A stretch of 64,000 nucleotides of DNA. Source: Granulicella mallensis MP5ACTX8. GTDB taxonomy: Bacteria > Acidobacteriota > Terriglobia > Terriglobales > Acidobacteriaceae. Numbering within the stretch: the first letter of the stretch is position 1; the number at the start of each line of letters is the position of its first letter. The DNA lies in assembly GCF_000178955.2 (NCBI RefSeq), contig NC_016631.1:434001-498000 (forward strand), written 5' to 3'. The position numbers were made by a program, and so were the translations under genes. The notes beneath the pieces are model-generated. The model worked only from the letters and a program-made list of their open reading frames with translations, searched no databases and had not been told where the DNA came from. Shown here in pieces: positions 8,922-20,009 of the stretch.

Positions 8922-8939
8922 GAACCGAACGATCGGAAT
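8922..8939 (+). promoter_or_regulatory. Second copy of the TetR operator, upstream of the regulator
   Basis: GAACCGA-ACGA-TCGGAAT matches the palindrome at 8814-8831 in 15 of 18 positions. It lies 25 bases before the TetR start codon, which suggests the regulator represses itself as well as the divergent AhpD-like gene. Confidence 0.75.
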
Positions 8940-8964
8940 ACATTAAGAGACTGGGGGAAGGGCT

Positions 8965-9525
8965 ATGGCACATCGAACAATCAGCGACGAAGAGTTCCTG
9001 GGCCGGGCTTTGGACTTATTCCGTACCTATGGATACGAGGGCGTGAGCCTGAGCCGGTTGTCCGAAGCGACCGGATTGGAAAAGGCCAGCCTCTATTACC
9101 GGTATCCCGGCGGGAAAGAAGAGATTGTGATGGCGGTGGCTGCCCGAGTAGTCCAGGGGTTCGAGGAGCATCTCTTTACCGCCCTCAAGGCTGAAGGCCC
9201 ACCTCGAAAGCGTGTCATGGCGGTTGCGGAACAACTGCGCGATTTCTATTGCGATGGCTCCAAGCCATGCGCCATCAATATGTTGTCCATTGCAGGCGGC
9301 GGCGAAGATCTTAAGACGATGCTGCGCAACGTGACGCAGGCATGGCTGAAGGCCTTTACAGAGATCGCGCGGGAGAGCGGTATGTCTCTCAGCCTGGCTC
9401 GTCTCCGCGCAGAAGAGGCCATCGTGAGGATTGAAGGCTCACTGGTCGTCGCACGAGCCCTTGGCGACAACGCACCATTTCAACGGACGCTCAAGCTCTT
9501 GCCTGATCTTTTGACGGAAGCCTAA
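8965..9525 (+). CDS. TetR/AcrR-family transcriptional regulator
   Basis: A 186-residue repressor-type protein. The N-terminal helix-turn-helix is clear (ALDLFRTYGYEGVSLSRLSE, then ATGLEKASLYYRYPGGKEE, residues about 15-52). The rest is a helical ligand-binding domain with a Cys at CAINMLSIAGGGE. GGGGAAGG sits just before the ATG. It is divergent from the AhpD-like gene, and the same 18-bp palindrome lies before each start, so autoregulation and control of the neighbour are the natural inference. The ligand is unknown; the neighbour suggests an oxidised or electrophilic compound. Confidence 0.9.
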   Translation: MAHRTISDEEFLGRALDLFRTYGYEGVSLSRLSEATGLEKASLYYRYPGGKEEIVMAVAARVVQGFEEHLFTALKAEGPPRKRVMAVAEQLRDFYCDGSKPCAINMLSIAGGGEDLKTMLRNVTQAWLKAFTEIARESGMSLSLARLRAEEAIVRIEGSLVVARALGDNAPFQRTLKLLPDLLTEA

Positions 9526-9527
9526 TG

Positions 9528-9708
9528 TTTTGAAAGGGCGGGGCTTCAGCCCCGCCGCCAAGATCTTCCCACAAAAGCGGCTTCAGCCGCGGAGGGAATG
9601 ATGGGGGTAGCAGATCATGGGTAAGTGTTAGCGCTGGCCCCTCTGCGGCTAAAGCCACTGCATGGAGCTAGCTCTACCGGCGGGGCTGAAACCCCGCCCC
9701 TTCAAAAC
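9528..9708. repeat. Family B palindromic repeat pair (GGGGCTTCAGCCCC type)
   Basis: The outer arms TTTTGAAAGGGCGGGGC and GCCCCTTCAAAA frame two hairpins, GGCTTCAGCC-like at the left and GGCGGGGCTGAAACCCCGCC at the right. Inner units are of the form GCGGCTTCAGCCGC. Related units occur at 53151-53216 and inside mnmG near 12459-12512. Confidence 0.8.
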
Positions 9709-9743
9709 AGAGGCGAGGCAAAACAGCGGTGGGGTAGAGAGAA

Positions 9744-10745
9744 CTACTGCCCGGTATAAGGATCAGGCGTTCCGGGAGTCCCTACCGGTGGGGCTGGTGG
9801 ATTGGTAGGACGTGGCGGAAGAACAGCGCGCGCCGCATCGATGCCGGGTGCGGGTGTGTGGCCTCCACGCAGACCTGCCAGGATTTGAGTCTGGAACTCG
9901 CTGGCTGCGCCTGGGCTATTGGGCAGGAAGAGCGTGTTGGTCCCGCCACGGGTGCCGATATCGCGCAGCGTATCGAAGTACTGCGTGAGCAAAACCAGCG
10001 CCATGACGTCTTCAGCGGAAGCGCCCGGAACGCCCTGCTGGAAGTGTTCGATGGAAGCCGAGAGACCATCGATGATGGCCTGGCGTTCGGCGGCGATGCC
10101 CTGGCCCTGGAGCGCCTTCGACTGGGCTTCGGCCTCGGCCTGTTTCACCTTGAGGATCTTTTCAGCTTCGCCGCGAGCCTGGGCCGCGACCTGCGCGCGC
10201 TGCGCAGCGTTGATGTCGTTCATCGCAGCCTTCACCTTGACGTCGGGGATGATGTCGGTGACCAGCGCGGTGAGGATGTTGAAGCCGAAGCCGGACATGA
10301 TGGCGTCGAGCTCGACCTTGACGGCGACGGAGATGCCGGACTGCTGCTCAAAGGTCTCGTCGAGCGTGAGCTTGGGCACGTGGCCGAGGATCGAGTTGAA
10401 GACGAAGCTCTCGATCTGCTTCTGCGGCATGCTGAGCTTGTAGAACGCGTCGTAGATCTTGTCGTCGAGCACGACGTACTGCACGCTGACGGGGATCTGT
10501 ACGAAGACGTTGTCGCGAGTCTTGGTCTCAACCGAGAACTGAGCCTGCTTGACCTGCAGGTCGACGAAGTAGACGCGCTCGCCGAACGGGATAAGGAAGT
10601 GTAGTCCCGGCCTCGTGATGCGGTTGAACTTACCGAAGCGTTCGACAACGCCGGCGGTCGCGGTACGGACGGTATAGAGAGTCTTGAGAAGGGTGACCAG
10701 CAAGAAGAACAGAATGATGGCGACGAAGATCACAAACAGCGGCAT
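9744..10745 (-). CDS. SPFH/Band 7 (stomatin/prohibitin-like) membrane protein
   Basis: A 333-residue protein. One N-terminal membrane segment (PLFVIFVAIILFFLLVTLL) is followed by a Band 7 domain (GVVERFGKFNRITRPGLHFL, then VQIPVSVQYVV and LTLDETFEQQ). A coiled-coil region (AAQARGEAEKILKVKQAEAEAQ) and a Pro-rich tail of about 40 residues complete it. Such proteins oligomerise into membrane rings or microdomains and often pair with NfeD or FtsH; neither is beside it here. An ATG nine codons upstream is possible, but GAAAGGG precedes the ATG at 10745 at a proper distance. The molecular role is not certain from sequence. Confidence 0.88.
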   Translation of the reverse strand: MPLFVIFVAIILFFLLVTLLKTLYTVRTATAGVVERFGKFNRITRPGLHFLIPFGERVYFVDLQVKQAQFSVETKTRDNVFVQIPVSVQYVVLDDKIYDAFYKLSMPQKQIESFVFNSILGHVPKLTLDETFEQQSGISVAVKVELDAIMSGFGFNILTALVTDIIPDVKVKAAMNDINAAQRAQVAAQARGEAEKILKVKQAEAEAQSKALQGQGIAAERQAIIDGLSASIEHFQQGVPGASAEDVMALVLLTQYFDTLRDIGTRGGTNTLFLPNSPGAASEFQTQILAGLRGGHTPAPGIDAARAVLPPRPTNPPAPPVGTPGTPDPYTGQ

Positions 10746-10855
10746 GAAAGAACCCTTTCGGTACGAGCCCAAGCATACTCCCTGGAGGAACCAGGAAAGT
10801 TAACACCCCGCTCAAGGACTACTTGAAGTGTTACTGAAAGGTAACGGGCGAACGT

Positions 10856-12949
<2,094 letters not shown>

Positions 12950-12957
12950 AGCACTTC

Positions 12958-13013
12958 TATTTTACGGGACTGCCGGTGTCTCTGATATTTTACGGGACTG
13001 CCGGTGTCTCTGA
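12958..13013. repeat. 28-bp tandem duplication upstream of mnmG
   Basis: Two identical 28-base units, starting TATTTTACGGGACTGCCGGT, lie head to tail at 12958-12985 and 12986-13013, within 65 bases of the mnmG start and so in its leader or promoter. Confidence 0.9.
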
Positions 13014-13072
13014 GATAGGCCCGGCTTTTAGCCCGTGTCTGAAGAATCACATATCTTGTTCCTCTACAGCAG

Positions 13073-13293
13073 CGTCATCCTGAGCGGAGCGCCTCGCGCT
13101 TTTTGCGAGGTGCGGAGTCGAAGGACCCCGAGGGACTTGATCTCACCCAGGATGTCGGGACCTTTTCCAGCACGAAAGTCCGGGCTCGAGCGCTTGAAGT
13201 TGAAAAGGTGCAAAGGGCTTGGGCAAGAGGGCAATCCTCGGGGTCCTTCGACTCCGCGTCCCCAAAAACTGGGACGCTCCGCTCAGGATGACG
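13073..13293 (+). repeat. Family A double-palindrome repeat, copy 2
   Basis: Same borders and core as the copy at 2630 (CGTCATCCTGAGCG to CGCTCAGGATGACG). It fills the divergent gap between mnmG and the yceH-like gene. Similarity to the copy at 60707 continues upstream into a shared CTGAGATAGG module. Confidence 0.9.
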
Positions 13294-13378
13294 GTTCTGT
13301 GGGGAGACGTAAAACAAAAAGCCGGCATCTCCAATTCGCCGGACCCACCCTGACCTCGGGCTTCGATAGCATGAAGGC

Positions 13379-14014
13379 ATGGTCGAACTGAATGTGGTCG
13401 AGGCACGCGTGCTGGGCGCGTTGATGGAAAAAGAGATCACCACGCCGGAGTATTATCCGCTCTCTTTGAACGCGCTGGTGAACGCCTGCAACCAGAAGAG
13501 CAGTCGCGATCCGGTCATGGAACTCGGAGAGGCAGACGTACGCACGGCCCTGTTCGACCTTGAGGGCCTGGGGTTGGTCAGAACTCTGGCGGATACGCGC
13601 GTTTCAAAGTTTGAGAACCGCACGCGCGACGGCCTGAACCTGCGTCGCGACGAGTTTGCCGTAATCTGCCTGCTGTTGTTGCGCGGGCCGCAGACCTCGG
13701 CGGAGCTGCGCGCCCGGGCGGAGCGGCTGTACTCATTCGACGACAACGCGGCGGTGATCGCAACGCTGGAGCGACTGGCCACGCGCGAAGAGCCACTCAC
13801 GGTCAGCCTGCAACGGCAGCCCGGCGCACGCGAGGTGCGGTGGGCGCACCTGTTATCGGGAGCCGTCAGCGAGGCTACGGTGTTCACGCCGCGCGAGAAC
13901 GAGGCTCCCCATGCAAATCTTTCGCAGCGCGTGGAAGAACTGGAGAAGCTGGTGCGCTCTCTGGAGGAGCGGCTAACGGCCCTTGAAGGTTCCGGCACGG
14001 TTGGCCAGGAATAA
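13379..14014 (+). CDS. YceH-family (DUF480) protein
   Basis: A 211-residue protein of the YceH family. The conserved start VEARVLGALMEKEITTPEYY is followed by PLSLNALVNACNQKSSRDPV and DEFAVICLLLLRGPQTSAELR. The fold is two winged-helix domains (about 5-85 and 90-160), and a C-terminal coiled coil follows (NLSQRVEELEKLVRSLEERL). The family's role is not established; winged helices suggest DNA binding. It directly follows a family A repeat and is divergent from mnmG. The length matches the family norm. Confidence 0.9.
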   Translation: MVELNVVEARVLGALMEKEITTPEYYPLSLNALVNACNQKSSRDPVMELGEADVRTALFDLEGLGLVRTLADTRVSKFENRTRDGLNLRRDEFAVICLLLLRGPQTSAELRARAERLYSFDDNAAVIATLERLATREEPLTVSLQRQPGAREVRWAHLLSGAVSEATVFTPRENEAPHANLSQRVEELEKLVRSLEERLTALEGSGTVGQE

Positions 14015-14146
14015 TCTTTTCTTTGTCATGACCTGTTGTGCGGAAGACCGTCTATTGGCTATCAGCTTATTCTGAAGAACGCGCATTTCGTGGTGTCTGC
14101 TACGTCTGAGCTGTGGAGTTCTGTTTTTCCTGGGAGAGCAATCGTG

Positions 14147-16975
14147 ATGTCAATGGACTTAAAGAAGGGCCTGGCAGCGGCGATGGCCGTGTGCTTTGCG
14201 ATAGGCGGGTCTGCAATCTCGCAGACAAACGGCAAGCTCAAGCTGCCGGAGATTAAATACGAGACCTACACGCTGCCCAATGGGCTAAAGGTCATCACGC
14301 ATGAAGACCACCGTCTGCCGCTGGTCGCGGTAGATCTCTGGTACCACGTGGGGCCGTTGAATGAGCGTCCCGGCCGCACGGGCTTTGCCCATCTCTTCGA
14401 ACACATGATGTTCGAGGGTTCCGAGCACGTCGGCGAAAAAGCCCACATCAAATATGTGCAGGGCGCGGGTGCGACGGACGTCAACGGAACCACTGATTTC
14501 GATCGCACCAACTACTTCGAGACGCTTCCGGCCAACCAGCTTGAGCTCGGGCTGTGGCTGGAGAGCGACCGCATGGGCTTCCTGATGGAGGGCCTGAACC
14601 GCGACCTGCTGCGGAACCAGCGCGACGTAGTCCGCAACGAACGCCGCCAGGGTGAGGGAAGTCCCTATGCTGCGGCCGACGAAGCTGTCGCGCATCTGCT
14701 CTATCCCAAGGGACATCCTTACTACGGAGACGTGATCGGCTCTCACGCGGACATCGAAGCCGCCCGCATCGCCGACATCCGCGACTTCCACCAGCAGTTC
14801 TATACGCCGAACAACGCTTCGATCGCTATCGCCGGCGACTTCGACCCCGCCAAACTCAAGGAGTTGCTGACGAAATACTTTGGCCCGATTCCGGCTGGCC
14901 CAAAGGTCGATCCCGTCACCGTGGTGACGCCGCCGATCACCTCGCAGCGCCGCCAGACCGTTACCGATACGGTCAAGCTGCCGCAGCTCAATATCGCCTG
15001 GCTCACCCCCGCGGCCTATACTCCGGGCTCCTATGACGTCAGCGCGGCCATCTTTGCGCTCGGCGGCGCCAAGGCCAGCCGTCTCGATGAGGCGCTGGTC
15101 TACAAGACGCAGGTTGCGCAGAGCGTCACCTGCTACAGCCGTCCCAATAAACTCAATGGCACCGCGGAGTGCTCCGTCATCGCCAAGCCCGGTGTAAAGC
15201 TGGAAGACCTTGAAGCCACCGTCTGGGCAGAGATCGCCAAGCTTCAGACGGAAGGTCCCACTGCAGCCGAGGTTGAGGCCGCGAAGGCCGGCAGCCTCAC
15301 GCAGAAGATCAACGGTCTGCAGCGCCTGGGCGGTTTCGGAGGCGTTGCAGACACCCTGGACGAGTACAACCAGTACACCGGCGATCCCGGCTATCTGCCG
15401 AAGGATATCGCCGCGGCTGAGGCCGTCTCCGTTGCCAGCACCAAGGCGGCTGCAGCTCGGTATCTCACGAAGGACACCGCTGTCGTGGTCTACTGCGTCC
15501 CCGGCAAAAAGGTGCTCGACGATGTGCCGCGCAGCCCTGAAGACACCGATGCGAATGTAAAGATCACTAATCCCTACACGCCCGAATTCGAGACGGCGCA
15601 GGAGTGGCGTAAGACGGTGCCGAAGGCTGGCCCTCCGGTCACGGTGCATCTGCCCGTACCGCAGACCTTCACCCTTGCTAACGGCTTGAAGGTCTACGTC
15701 GTCGAGGAGAGCTCGCTCCCTGTGCTCTCGGCCACACTGGTCGCGCGCGCCGGCAGTGAAAATAATCCGTCCGGCAAGGAAGGCCTGGCCTCGTTAACCT
15801 CCCAGACTATGGGTGAGGCGACAACCACGCGTGACCTCAAGCAGCTCGCCGATGCGCAGGAGCGTATCGGTACGCGCATCGGTGTCGGCTCCTCGATGGA
15901 CGGCTCCACGGCTTCGATGACGGTGCTCACCAATCACACCCGCGAAGGCTTCGATCTCCTGTCGGATGTGGTCGAGCATCCTGCCTTCAAGGTCGAGGAT
16001 CTGGATCGCCTGCGCAAGCAGCGCCTGATCGGCATTCAGCAGGAGACGGACTCCGTCTCCGCCATGGCGCAGCGTGTCGGTCCTAAGTTGGTCTACGGAG
16101 ACCAGCCCTACGGCCACTCCCAGACCGGCACGAACGAGAGCGTCACCGGACTTACACGTGACGACGTAACCGGCTTCTACGCGGACCACTATGGCCCGGC
16201 CGATTCCGCGCTGGTCCTGGTGGGAGACGTTACTCCTGCCGAGGCCAGGAAGCTCGCCGAGCAGTACTTCGGCAAGTGGACGGGCAAGGCGACAGCGGCC
16301 ATTACGCTGCCGTCCGCGCCTACCCTGACGCCTACGCATGTCGTCATCGTCGACAAGCCCGGTGCTCCCCAGTCGGCGCTCATCGCCTACGGTCTCGGTG
16401 TACCGGGCAACTCGCCGGATCTCCAGCCCCTGCAGGTGATGAACTATGTGCTCGGCGGCAGCTTCGCCAGCCGTATCAACATGAATCTGCGCGAGGTCCA
16501 CGGCTATACCTATGGGGCCAGCTCCAATTACTCGTTGTATCGCGGCGGCGGGCCCTTCCAGGCCGGCGGTCTGGTTCGTACGGATGTCACGGGCCCGGCG
16601 GCGAAAGAACTGATGACCGAGATCAGACGTTTCCCCTCCACACCCCCGACGGAAGCCGAACTGAATGAAGCCAAGACGGCCCGCATCCAGTCCCTGCCCG
16701 GGCAGTTTGAAACCACCGGATCCATCGCCTCGTCCATGGGGTCGATCTTCCTCTACGACCGTCCTCTCGACTACTACGCCACGCTGCCCGAGAAGTATCG
16801 CGCGGTAACGGCGGCGAATGTGGAGCGGGTTGCGAAGGAGGACGTGCATCCGGACGAACTCATCATCGTGGCTGCGGGCGATCGTACCAAGATCGAACCG
16901 CAGTTGAAGGATGCAGGTCTCGGACCGGTCGAGGTGCGGGACATCAACGGGAAGCTGGTGACAGACGCGAAGTAG
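14147..16975 (+). CDS. M16 (insulinase-like) zinc metallopeptidase, two-domain, exported
   Basis: A 942-residue exported peptidase with two M16 repeats. After a signal peptide (MSMDLKKGLAAAMAVCFAIG, residues 1-27) the first domain carries the inverted zinc motif HLFEH (in GFAHLFEHMMFEG), with a distal Glu expected in the helix after RNQRDVVRNERRQG. The second M16 half starts near residue 500 (TLANGLKVYVVEESSLPVLS) and lacks HXXEH, as is normal for the inactive half. Role: degradation of peptides in the periplasm or outer envelope. An upstream in-frame ATG exists, but GGGAGA lies just before the 14147 start and the signal peptide begins there. Confidence 0.92.
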   Translation: MSMDLKKGLAAAMAVCFAIGGSAISQTNGKLKLPEIKYETYTLPNGLKVITHEDHRLPLVAVDLWYHVGPLNERPGRTGFAHLFEHMMFEGSEHVGEKAHIKYVQGAGATDVNGTTDFDRTNYFETLPANQLELGLWLESDRMGFLMEGLNRDLLRNQRDVVRNERRQGEGSPYAAADEAVAHLLYPKGHPYYGDVIGSHADIEAARIADIRDFHQQFYTPNNASIAIAGDFDPAKLKELLTKYFGPIPAGPKVDPVTVVTPPITSQRRQTVTDTVKLPQLNIAWLTPAAYTPGSYDVSAAIFALGGAKASRLDEALVYKTQVAQSVTCYSRPNKLNGTAECSVIAKPGVKLEDLEATVWAEIAKLQTEGPTAAEVEAAKAGSLTQKINGLQRLGGFGGVADTLDEYNQYTGDPGYLPKDIAAAEAVSVASTKAAAARYLTKDTAVVVYCVPGKKVLDDVPRSPEDTDANVKITNPYTPEFETAQEWRKTVPKAGPPVTVHLPVPQTFTLANGLKVYVVEESSLPVLSATLVARAGSENNPSGKEGLASLTSQTMGEATTTRDLKQLADAQERIGTRIGVGSSMDGSTASMTVLTNHTREGFDLLSDVVEHPAFKVEDLDRLRKQRLIGIQQETDSVSAMAQRVGPKLVYGDQPYGHSQTGTNESVTGLTRDDVTGFYADHYGPADSALVLVGDVTPAEARKLAEQYFGKWTGKATAAITLPSAPTLTPTHVVIVDKPGAPQSALIAYGLGVPGNSPDLQPLQVMNYVLGGSFASRINMNLREVHGYTYGASSNYSLYRGGGPFQAGGLVRTDVTGPAAKELMTEIRRFPSTPPTEAELNEAKTARIQSLPGQFETTGSIASSMGSIFLYDRPLDYYATLPEKYRAVTAANVERVAKEDVHPDELIIVAAGDRTKIEPQLKDAGLGPVEVRDINGKLVTDAK

Positions 16976-16997
16976 CGGACGTTGCGGCAAGACACTA

Positions 16998-17045
16998 GGG
17001 AAACAGGAGAGGTGTCACCTACAGGTGGCGCCTCTTTTGTTTCCC
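16998..17045 (+). terminator. Terminator of the M16 peptidase gene
   Basis: Long hairpin with arms GGGAAACA..GAGAGGTGTCACCT and GGTGGCGCCTCTTTTGTTTCCC. The inner stem is followed by a T-rich stretch. It starts about 22 bases after the stop codon. Confidence 0.75.
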
Positions 17046-17060
17046 GCGGGAGCTTTTGCC

Positions 17061-17255
17061 TTTGCTTTTCTGGTTGTCATTCCGAGCGAAGCGAGGAACC
17101 TGCTGTCTCCCGTTCTTCGTTCGTATTATCCAGAAAATACGCAAGCTACAACTGAGCATCGCTTGAGCTAACGCATAACATTTGTGGTGATACTGGCAAA
17201 AAACGGGAGACAGCAGGTTCCTCGCTTCGCTCGGAATGACAACCAGAAAAGCAAA
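17061..17255. repeat. Perfect 54-bp inverted repeat with 87-bp spacer (family C)
   Basis: 17061-17114 and 17202-17255 are exact reverse complements over 54 bases. The arm begins TTTGCTTTTCTGGTTGTCAT and contains CCGAGCGAAGCGAGG. It lies between the convergent M16 peptidase and fabD genes. A partial arm appears at 7894-7918 and a related outer arm at 43823-43859. The spacer has no reading frame of note. Confidence 0.95.
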
Positions 17256-17317
17256 AACAAGTTACCCTACATGATTTCGGAAACGGTTTTCATCTGAACC
17301 CGAACTAAAGATCAAAA

Positions 17318-18415
17318 TCAGGCAAACACCGCCAGCGCCTTCTCCAAACTCGCAGGATCTTCGACGTTCGTCGTCGCGAGCGCACGATCGATCTGGCGGT
17401 TGAGGCCGCTGAGCACCTTGCCCGGGCCGACTTCGATGTAGTTCGTCGCACCGCTCTGCTGGAGCAACTGGATGCACTCCACCCAACGCACGGCTCCAGT
17501 CACCTGCCGGATAAGCGCATCGCGGACTTCGGAACCACGGGTCATCAGGCGGGCATCCACATTCGCCGCGATAGGGAAGGACGGATCGTTGAAGGCGATG
17601 GATTCCAGGCGGCTGGTGAGTTCATCCTGTGCAGGCTGCATCAGCGCGGAGTGGAAGGGACCGCTGACCGACAGCATCACGGTACGCTTGGCTCCGGCTT
17701 CCTTGCACAGCTCGGCGGCGCGCTCGACGGCGGCTGTCGTGCCGGAGATCACAATCTGGTCGGGCGAGTTGATATTGGCGGGGGCGACGATGGCACTGAC
17801 GCGTGAGGCTGCTTCGACGGGCGTGCTGGCCGGATTATTGGGATCGGCAAGGGCGTCCACCGCAGCGGCGGCCTGGGTGCTGGGATTGCCGGGGTCCTGG
17901 GGCGGCGCTTGTGTCAGATCGTCGGCGACGCGCGCGCAGATGTCGTTGATCTGCTCCACGGGCAGGCCGAGGATCGCAGCCATGGCTCCCTGGCCCGCAG
18001 GCACGGCCGACTGCATGTACTGGCCACGCAGGCGCACGGTGCGCACCGCGTCGGCGAAACCGAAGGTGCCTGCGGCCACATGCGCGGAGTACTCCCCGAG
18101 GGAGTGTCCTGCGGCGAATGCGATAGACAGGCCACGAGACTTCAACTCCGGCTCCAGCACCCGCAGGGCTGCAATCGAGACGGTCAGGATTGCAGGCTGG
18201 GTGTGCTCGGTGCGCTTGAGTTCTTCTTCCGGGCCTTCGAAGATGATCTTCGAGAGCGCAAAGCCGAGGGCGTCATCGGCCTCTTCGAAGACCGCGCGCG
18301 CTGCGGGGAAGGTGTCGTACAGTGCACGGCCCATGCCGACGGTCTGTGAGCCTTGTCCGGGGAAGAGAAGTGCGATCTTGCGTTCGGTCTGCGATGCGGG
18401 AGTTTCGACAGTCAT
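17318..18415 (-). CDS. fabD: Malonyl-CoA:ACP transacylase FabD
   Basis: A 365-residue enzyme that loads malonyl groups onto acyl carrier protein for fatty-acid synthesis in the cytoplasm. It shows LFPGQGSQTVGMG at the start and the nucleophile elbow FAAGHSLGEYSAHVAAG (active Ser about residue 105). RGQYMQSAVPAGQGAMAAIL follows, with the Arg that binds the malonyl carboxylate, then VSGPFHSALM with the catalytic His. It is about 50 residues longer than usual FabD because of a Pro/Ala-rich insertion (residues about 165-205, starting QAPPQDPGNPSTQ). It follows a gene of unknown function by 23 bases, so the two are probably one transcript; other fab genes are not in view. Confidence 0.93.
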   Translation of the reverse strand: MTVETPASQTERKIALLFPGQGSQTVGMGRALYDTFPAARAVFEEADDALGFALSKIIFEGPEEELKRTEHTQPAILTVSIAALRVLEPELKSRGLSIAFAAGHSLGEYSAHVAAGTFGFADAVRTVRLRGQYMQSAVPAGQGAMAAILGLPVEQINDICARVADDLTQAPPQDPGNPSTQAAAAVDALADPNNPASTPVEAASRVSAIVAPANINSPDQIVISGTTAAVERAAELCKEAGAKRTVMLSVSGPFHSALMQPAQDELTSRLESIAFNDPSFPIAANVDARLMTRGSEVRDALIRQVTGAVRWVECIQLLQQSGATNYIEVGPGKVLSGLNRQIDRALATTNVEDPASLEKALAVFA

Positions 18416-18438
18416 GTCATTAGTGTAGCGATTCGTCG

Positions 18439-19878
18439 CTACTGAATCACGCCGCTGACGAACTGCTGCTCTGCCTGTGCGGAGGTCAGGCGGTAGAGCG
18501 CGAACTGCCGTGTCGATTGCGCGCGCAACTCGAAGAGCAGGCTGGCACGATGTCCGGCATCGGGATCGACGGCGTCGACCAGCCGCATCCAGGGCGTGCG
18601 GTCTAGGTGCCCGGCATCGGTGATGGAAGCCAGGGCAATCTGCAGATCGCCCGAGGGCAAACGTTGCGCGACCAGCGTGAGATAGACCGGTCCACCTGTA
18701 GCGAGGGCCGCCTCAGCCGTATAGACGAACGTAGGCAGGCCATCGTAGCTCAGCGTGTAGGGTGTTAGCTGCTCGCTGGAGAGCGCAATCGGCGGGGGCG
18801 GTTGTGGCGTGGAGGGCTTCGCCGCGCTGCGACGAGGAGTTCTCTTTGGCGATGGTTTGGTAGCTGCCGCAGGTACGGCAGGGGGAGCAGGCAGGCTGAG
18901 GTGATTGGTTGCAATGTAGGCCGCAAGGCGCGGCTGGGCGAGCGCCTCGAACTGAAGGGTCGTTTCGGCGCGCTCTGTGGGAGCGGTCCATTCGCGGTTG
19001 AAGAGATGCGGCTCGCGGTTCGCTGCATCGGAGACGGCAGCGACCTGGTGCAGATTCGGCGGCAGGTTGTTGAGTTCAGCCGGTGGGGTAATCCCTGCCG
19101 GTTTCCCGCGACGCATCGTCGGGCGGTTGGGATCGTCGTTCAGCGAGGTGTTCATGCCGGTAACGCTCGACCCGCTGTCTGCCTTGCGGCGCTGGGCGTC
19201 CTGCTTGGGGTCGCGATGACGCAGGGTGGGCCGATCGGGGTCGTCGGCGGGGACATCGCCTTTTGAGGGGGTAGCGGGCGTGTCGGAGGTGCTGTCGCTC
19301 CGGCGCTTCATGTGTGGTCTGTCAGGATCGTCCTCCGCCGGCTTTGACGTATCCGAACCTGTGCTGGAGGGTGTACTGCCCGAGGGAGACCGGGTTACAA
19401 AGTGCGGCCGGTCAGGGTCGGAGCTGGAAACGACGGGTACCGGATGCCCGGAGGCATGCAGGGCAGGGGCCTTGGGTTCGGCAGGTGTCGGCACAAAGCT
19501 GCCATAGCCGAACCAGGCGCTTACCGGGTTGTCGTCCGTAGCCGAACGTCGTGTGACGACGTCGCGCGCATAGTCGAGTCCAACGGTGCCTTTGGAGCGG
19601 CCTGCCTCTTCGACCGAATACACGGTGCCGGTCTGCAGTGCGAAGGGCAGAGGCTGCGTGAGATAGACTCCCGCATCTTGGAGATGGCCGTCGATGAACA
19701 GAGATACCGGGACAAGCCGGGCAGCGGTGGGCTTGGCGAGATCGCCCGTCCACTCGTAGACGGCAACGGCCCGCGTTACGCGTTCCGGGGCCGCCACGCG
19801 ATGCGTCTGCGCATACAGGGGCACGGCGAGGAGTACCGCCAGCAGAGACGGGCCGCGAAGATAAGGTCGCCTGGGCAT
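18439..19878 (-). CDS. Exported protein with four DPDRP repeats, function unknown
   Basis: A 479-residue protein with an N-terminal signal peptide ending near YAQTHR. The N-terminal third (about 35-150) looks like a beta-rich domain (AVAVYEWTGDLAKPTAARLV, GVYLTQPLPFALQTGTVYSV). The middle carries four spaced copies of a short motif: SDPDRPHFVTR, DDPDRPHMKRR, DDPDRPTLRHR and DDPNRPTMRRG, separated by Ser/Thr/Pro-rich linkers. The C-terminal third is folded again (TLSYDGLPTFVYTAEAALAT). I do not recognise a family. It lies upstream of fabD on the same strand. The motif spacing suggests repeated binding sites on a flexible linker, which is inference only. Confidence 0.75.
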   Translation of the reverse strand: MPRRPYLRGPSLLAVLLAVPLYAQTHRVAAPERVTRAVAVYEWTGDLAKPTAARLVPVSLFIDGHLQDAGVYLTQPLPFALQTGTVYSVEEAGRSKGTVGLDYARDVVTRRSATDDNPVSAWFGYGSFVPTPAEPKAPALHASGHPVPVVSSSDPDRPHFVTRSPSGSTPSSTGSDTSKPAEDDPDRPHMKRRSDSTSDTPATPSKGDVPADDPDRPTLRHRDPKQDAQRRKADSGSSVTGMNTSLNDDPNRPTMRRGKPAGITPPAELNNLPPNLHQVAAVSDAANREPHLFNREWTAPTERAETTLQFEALAQPRLAAYIATNHLSLPAPPAVPAAATKPSPKRTPRRSAAKPSTPQPPPPIALSSEQLTPYTLSYDGLPTFVYTAEAALATGGPVYLTLVAQRLPSGDLQIALASITDAGHLDRTPWMRLVDAVDPDAGHRASLLFELRAQSTRQFALYRLTSAQAEQQFVSGVIQ

Positions 19879-20009
19879 GTTCTCATCGGACGCCGGGAAA
19901 CGGCGTTTCGTAGATCGTAGCCCATTGTCCCGCCGGGATGATAGATTTTGCCCAAGGTTGTAGACAGACGGTTAATCTCCCTGTAACGGAAGGGGCCGAA
20001 GCTTTCCGC

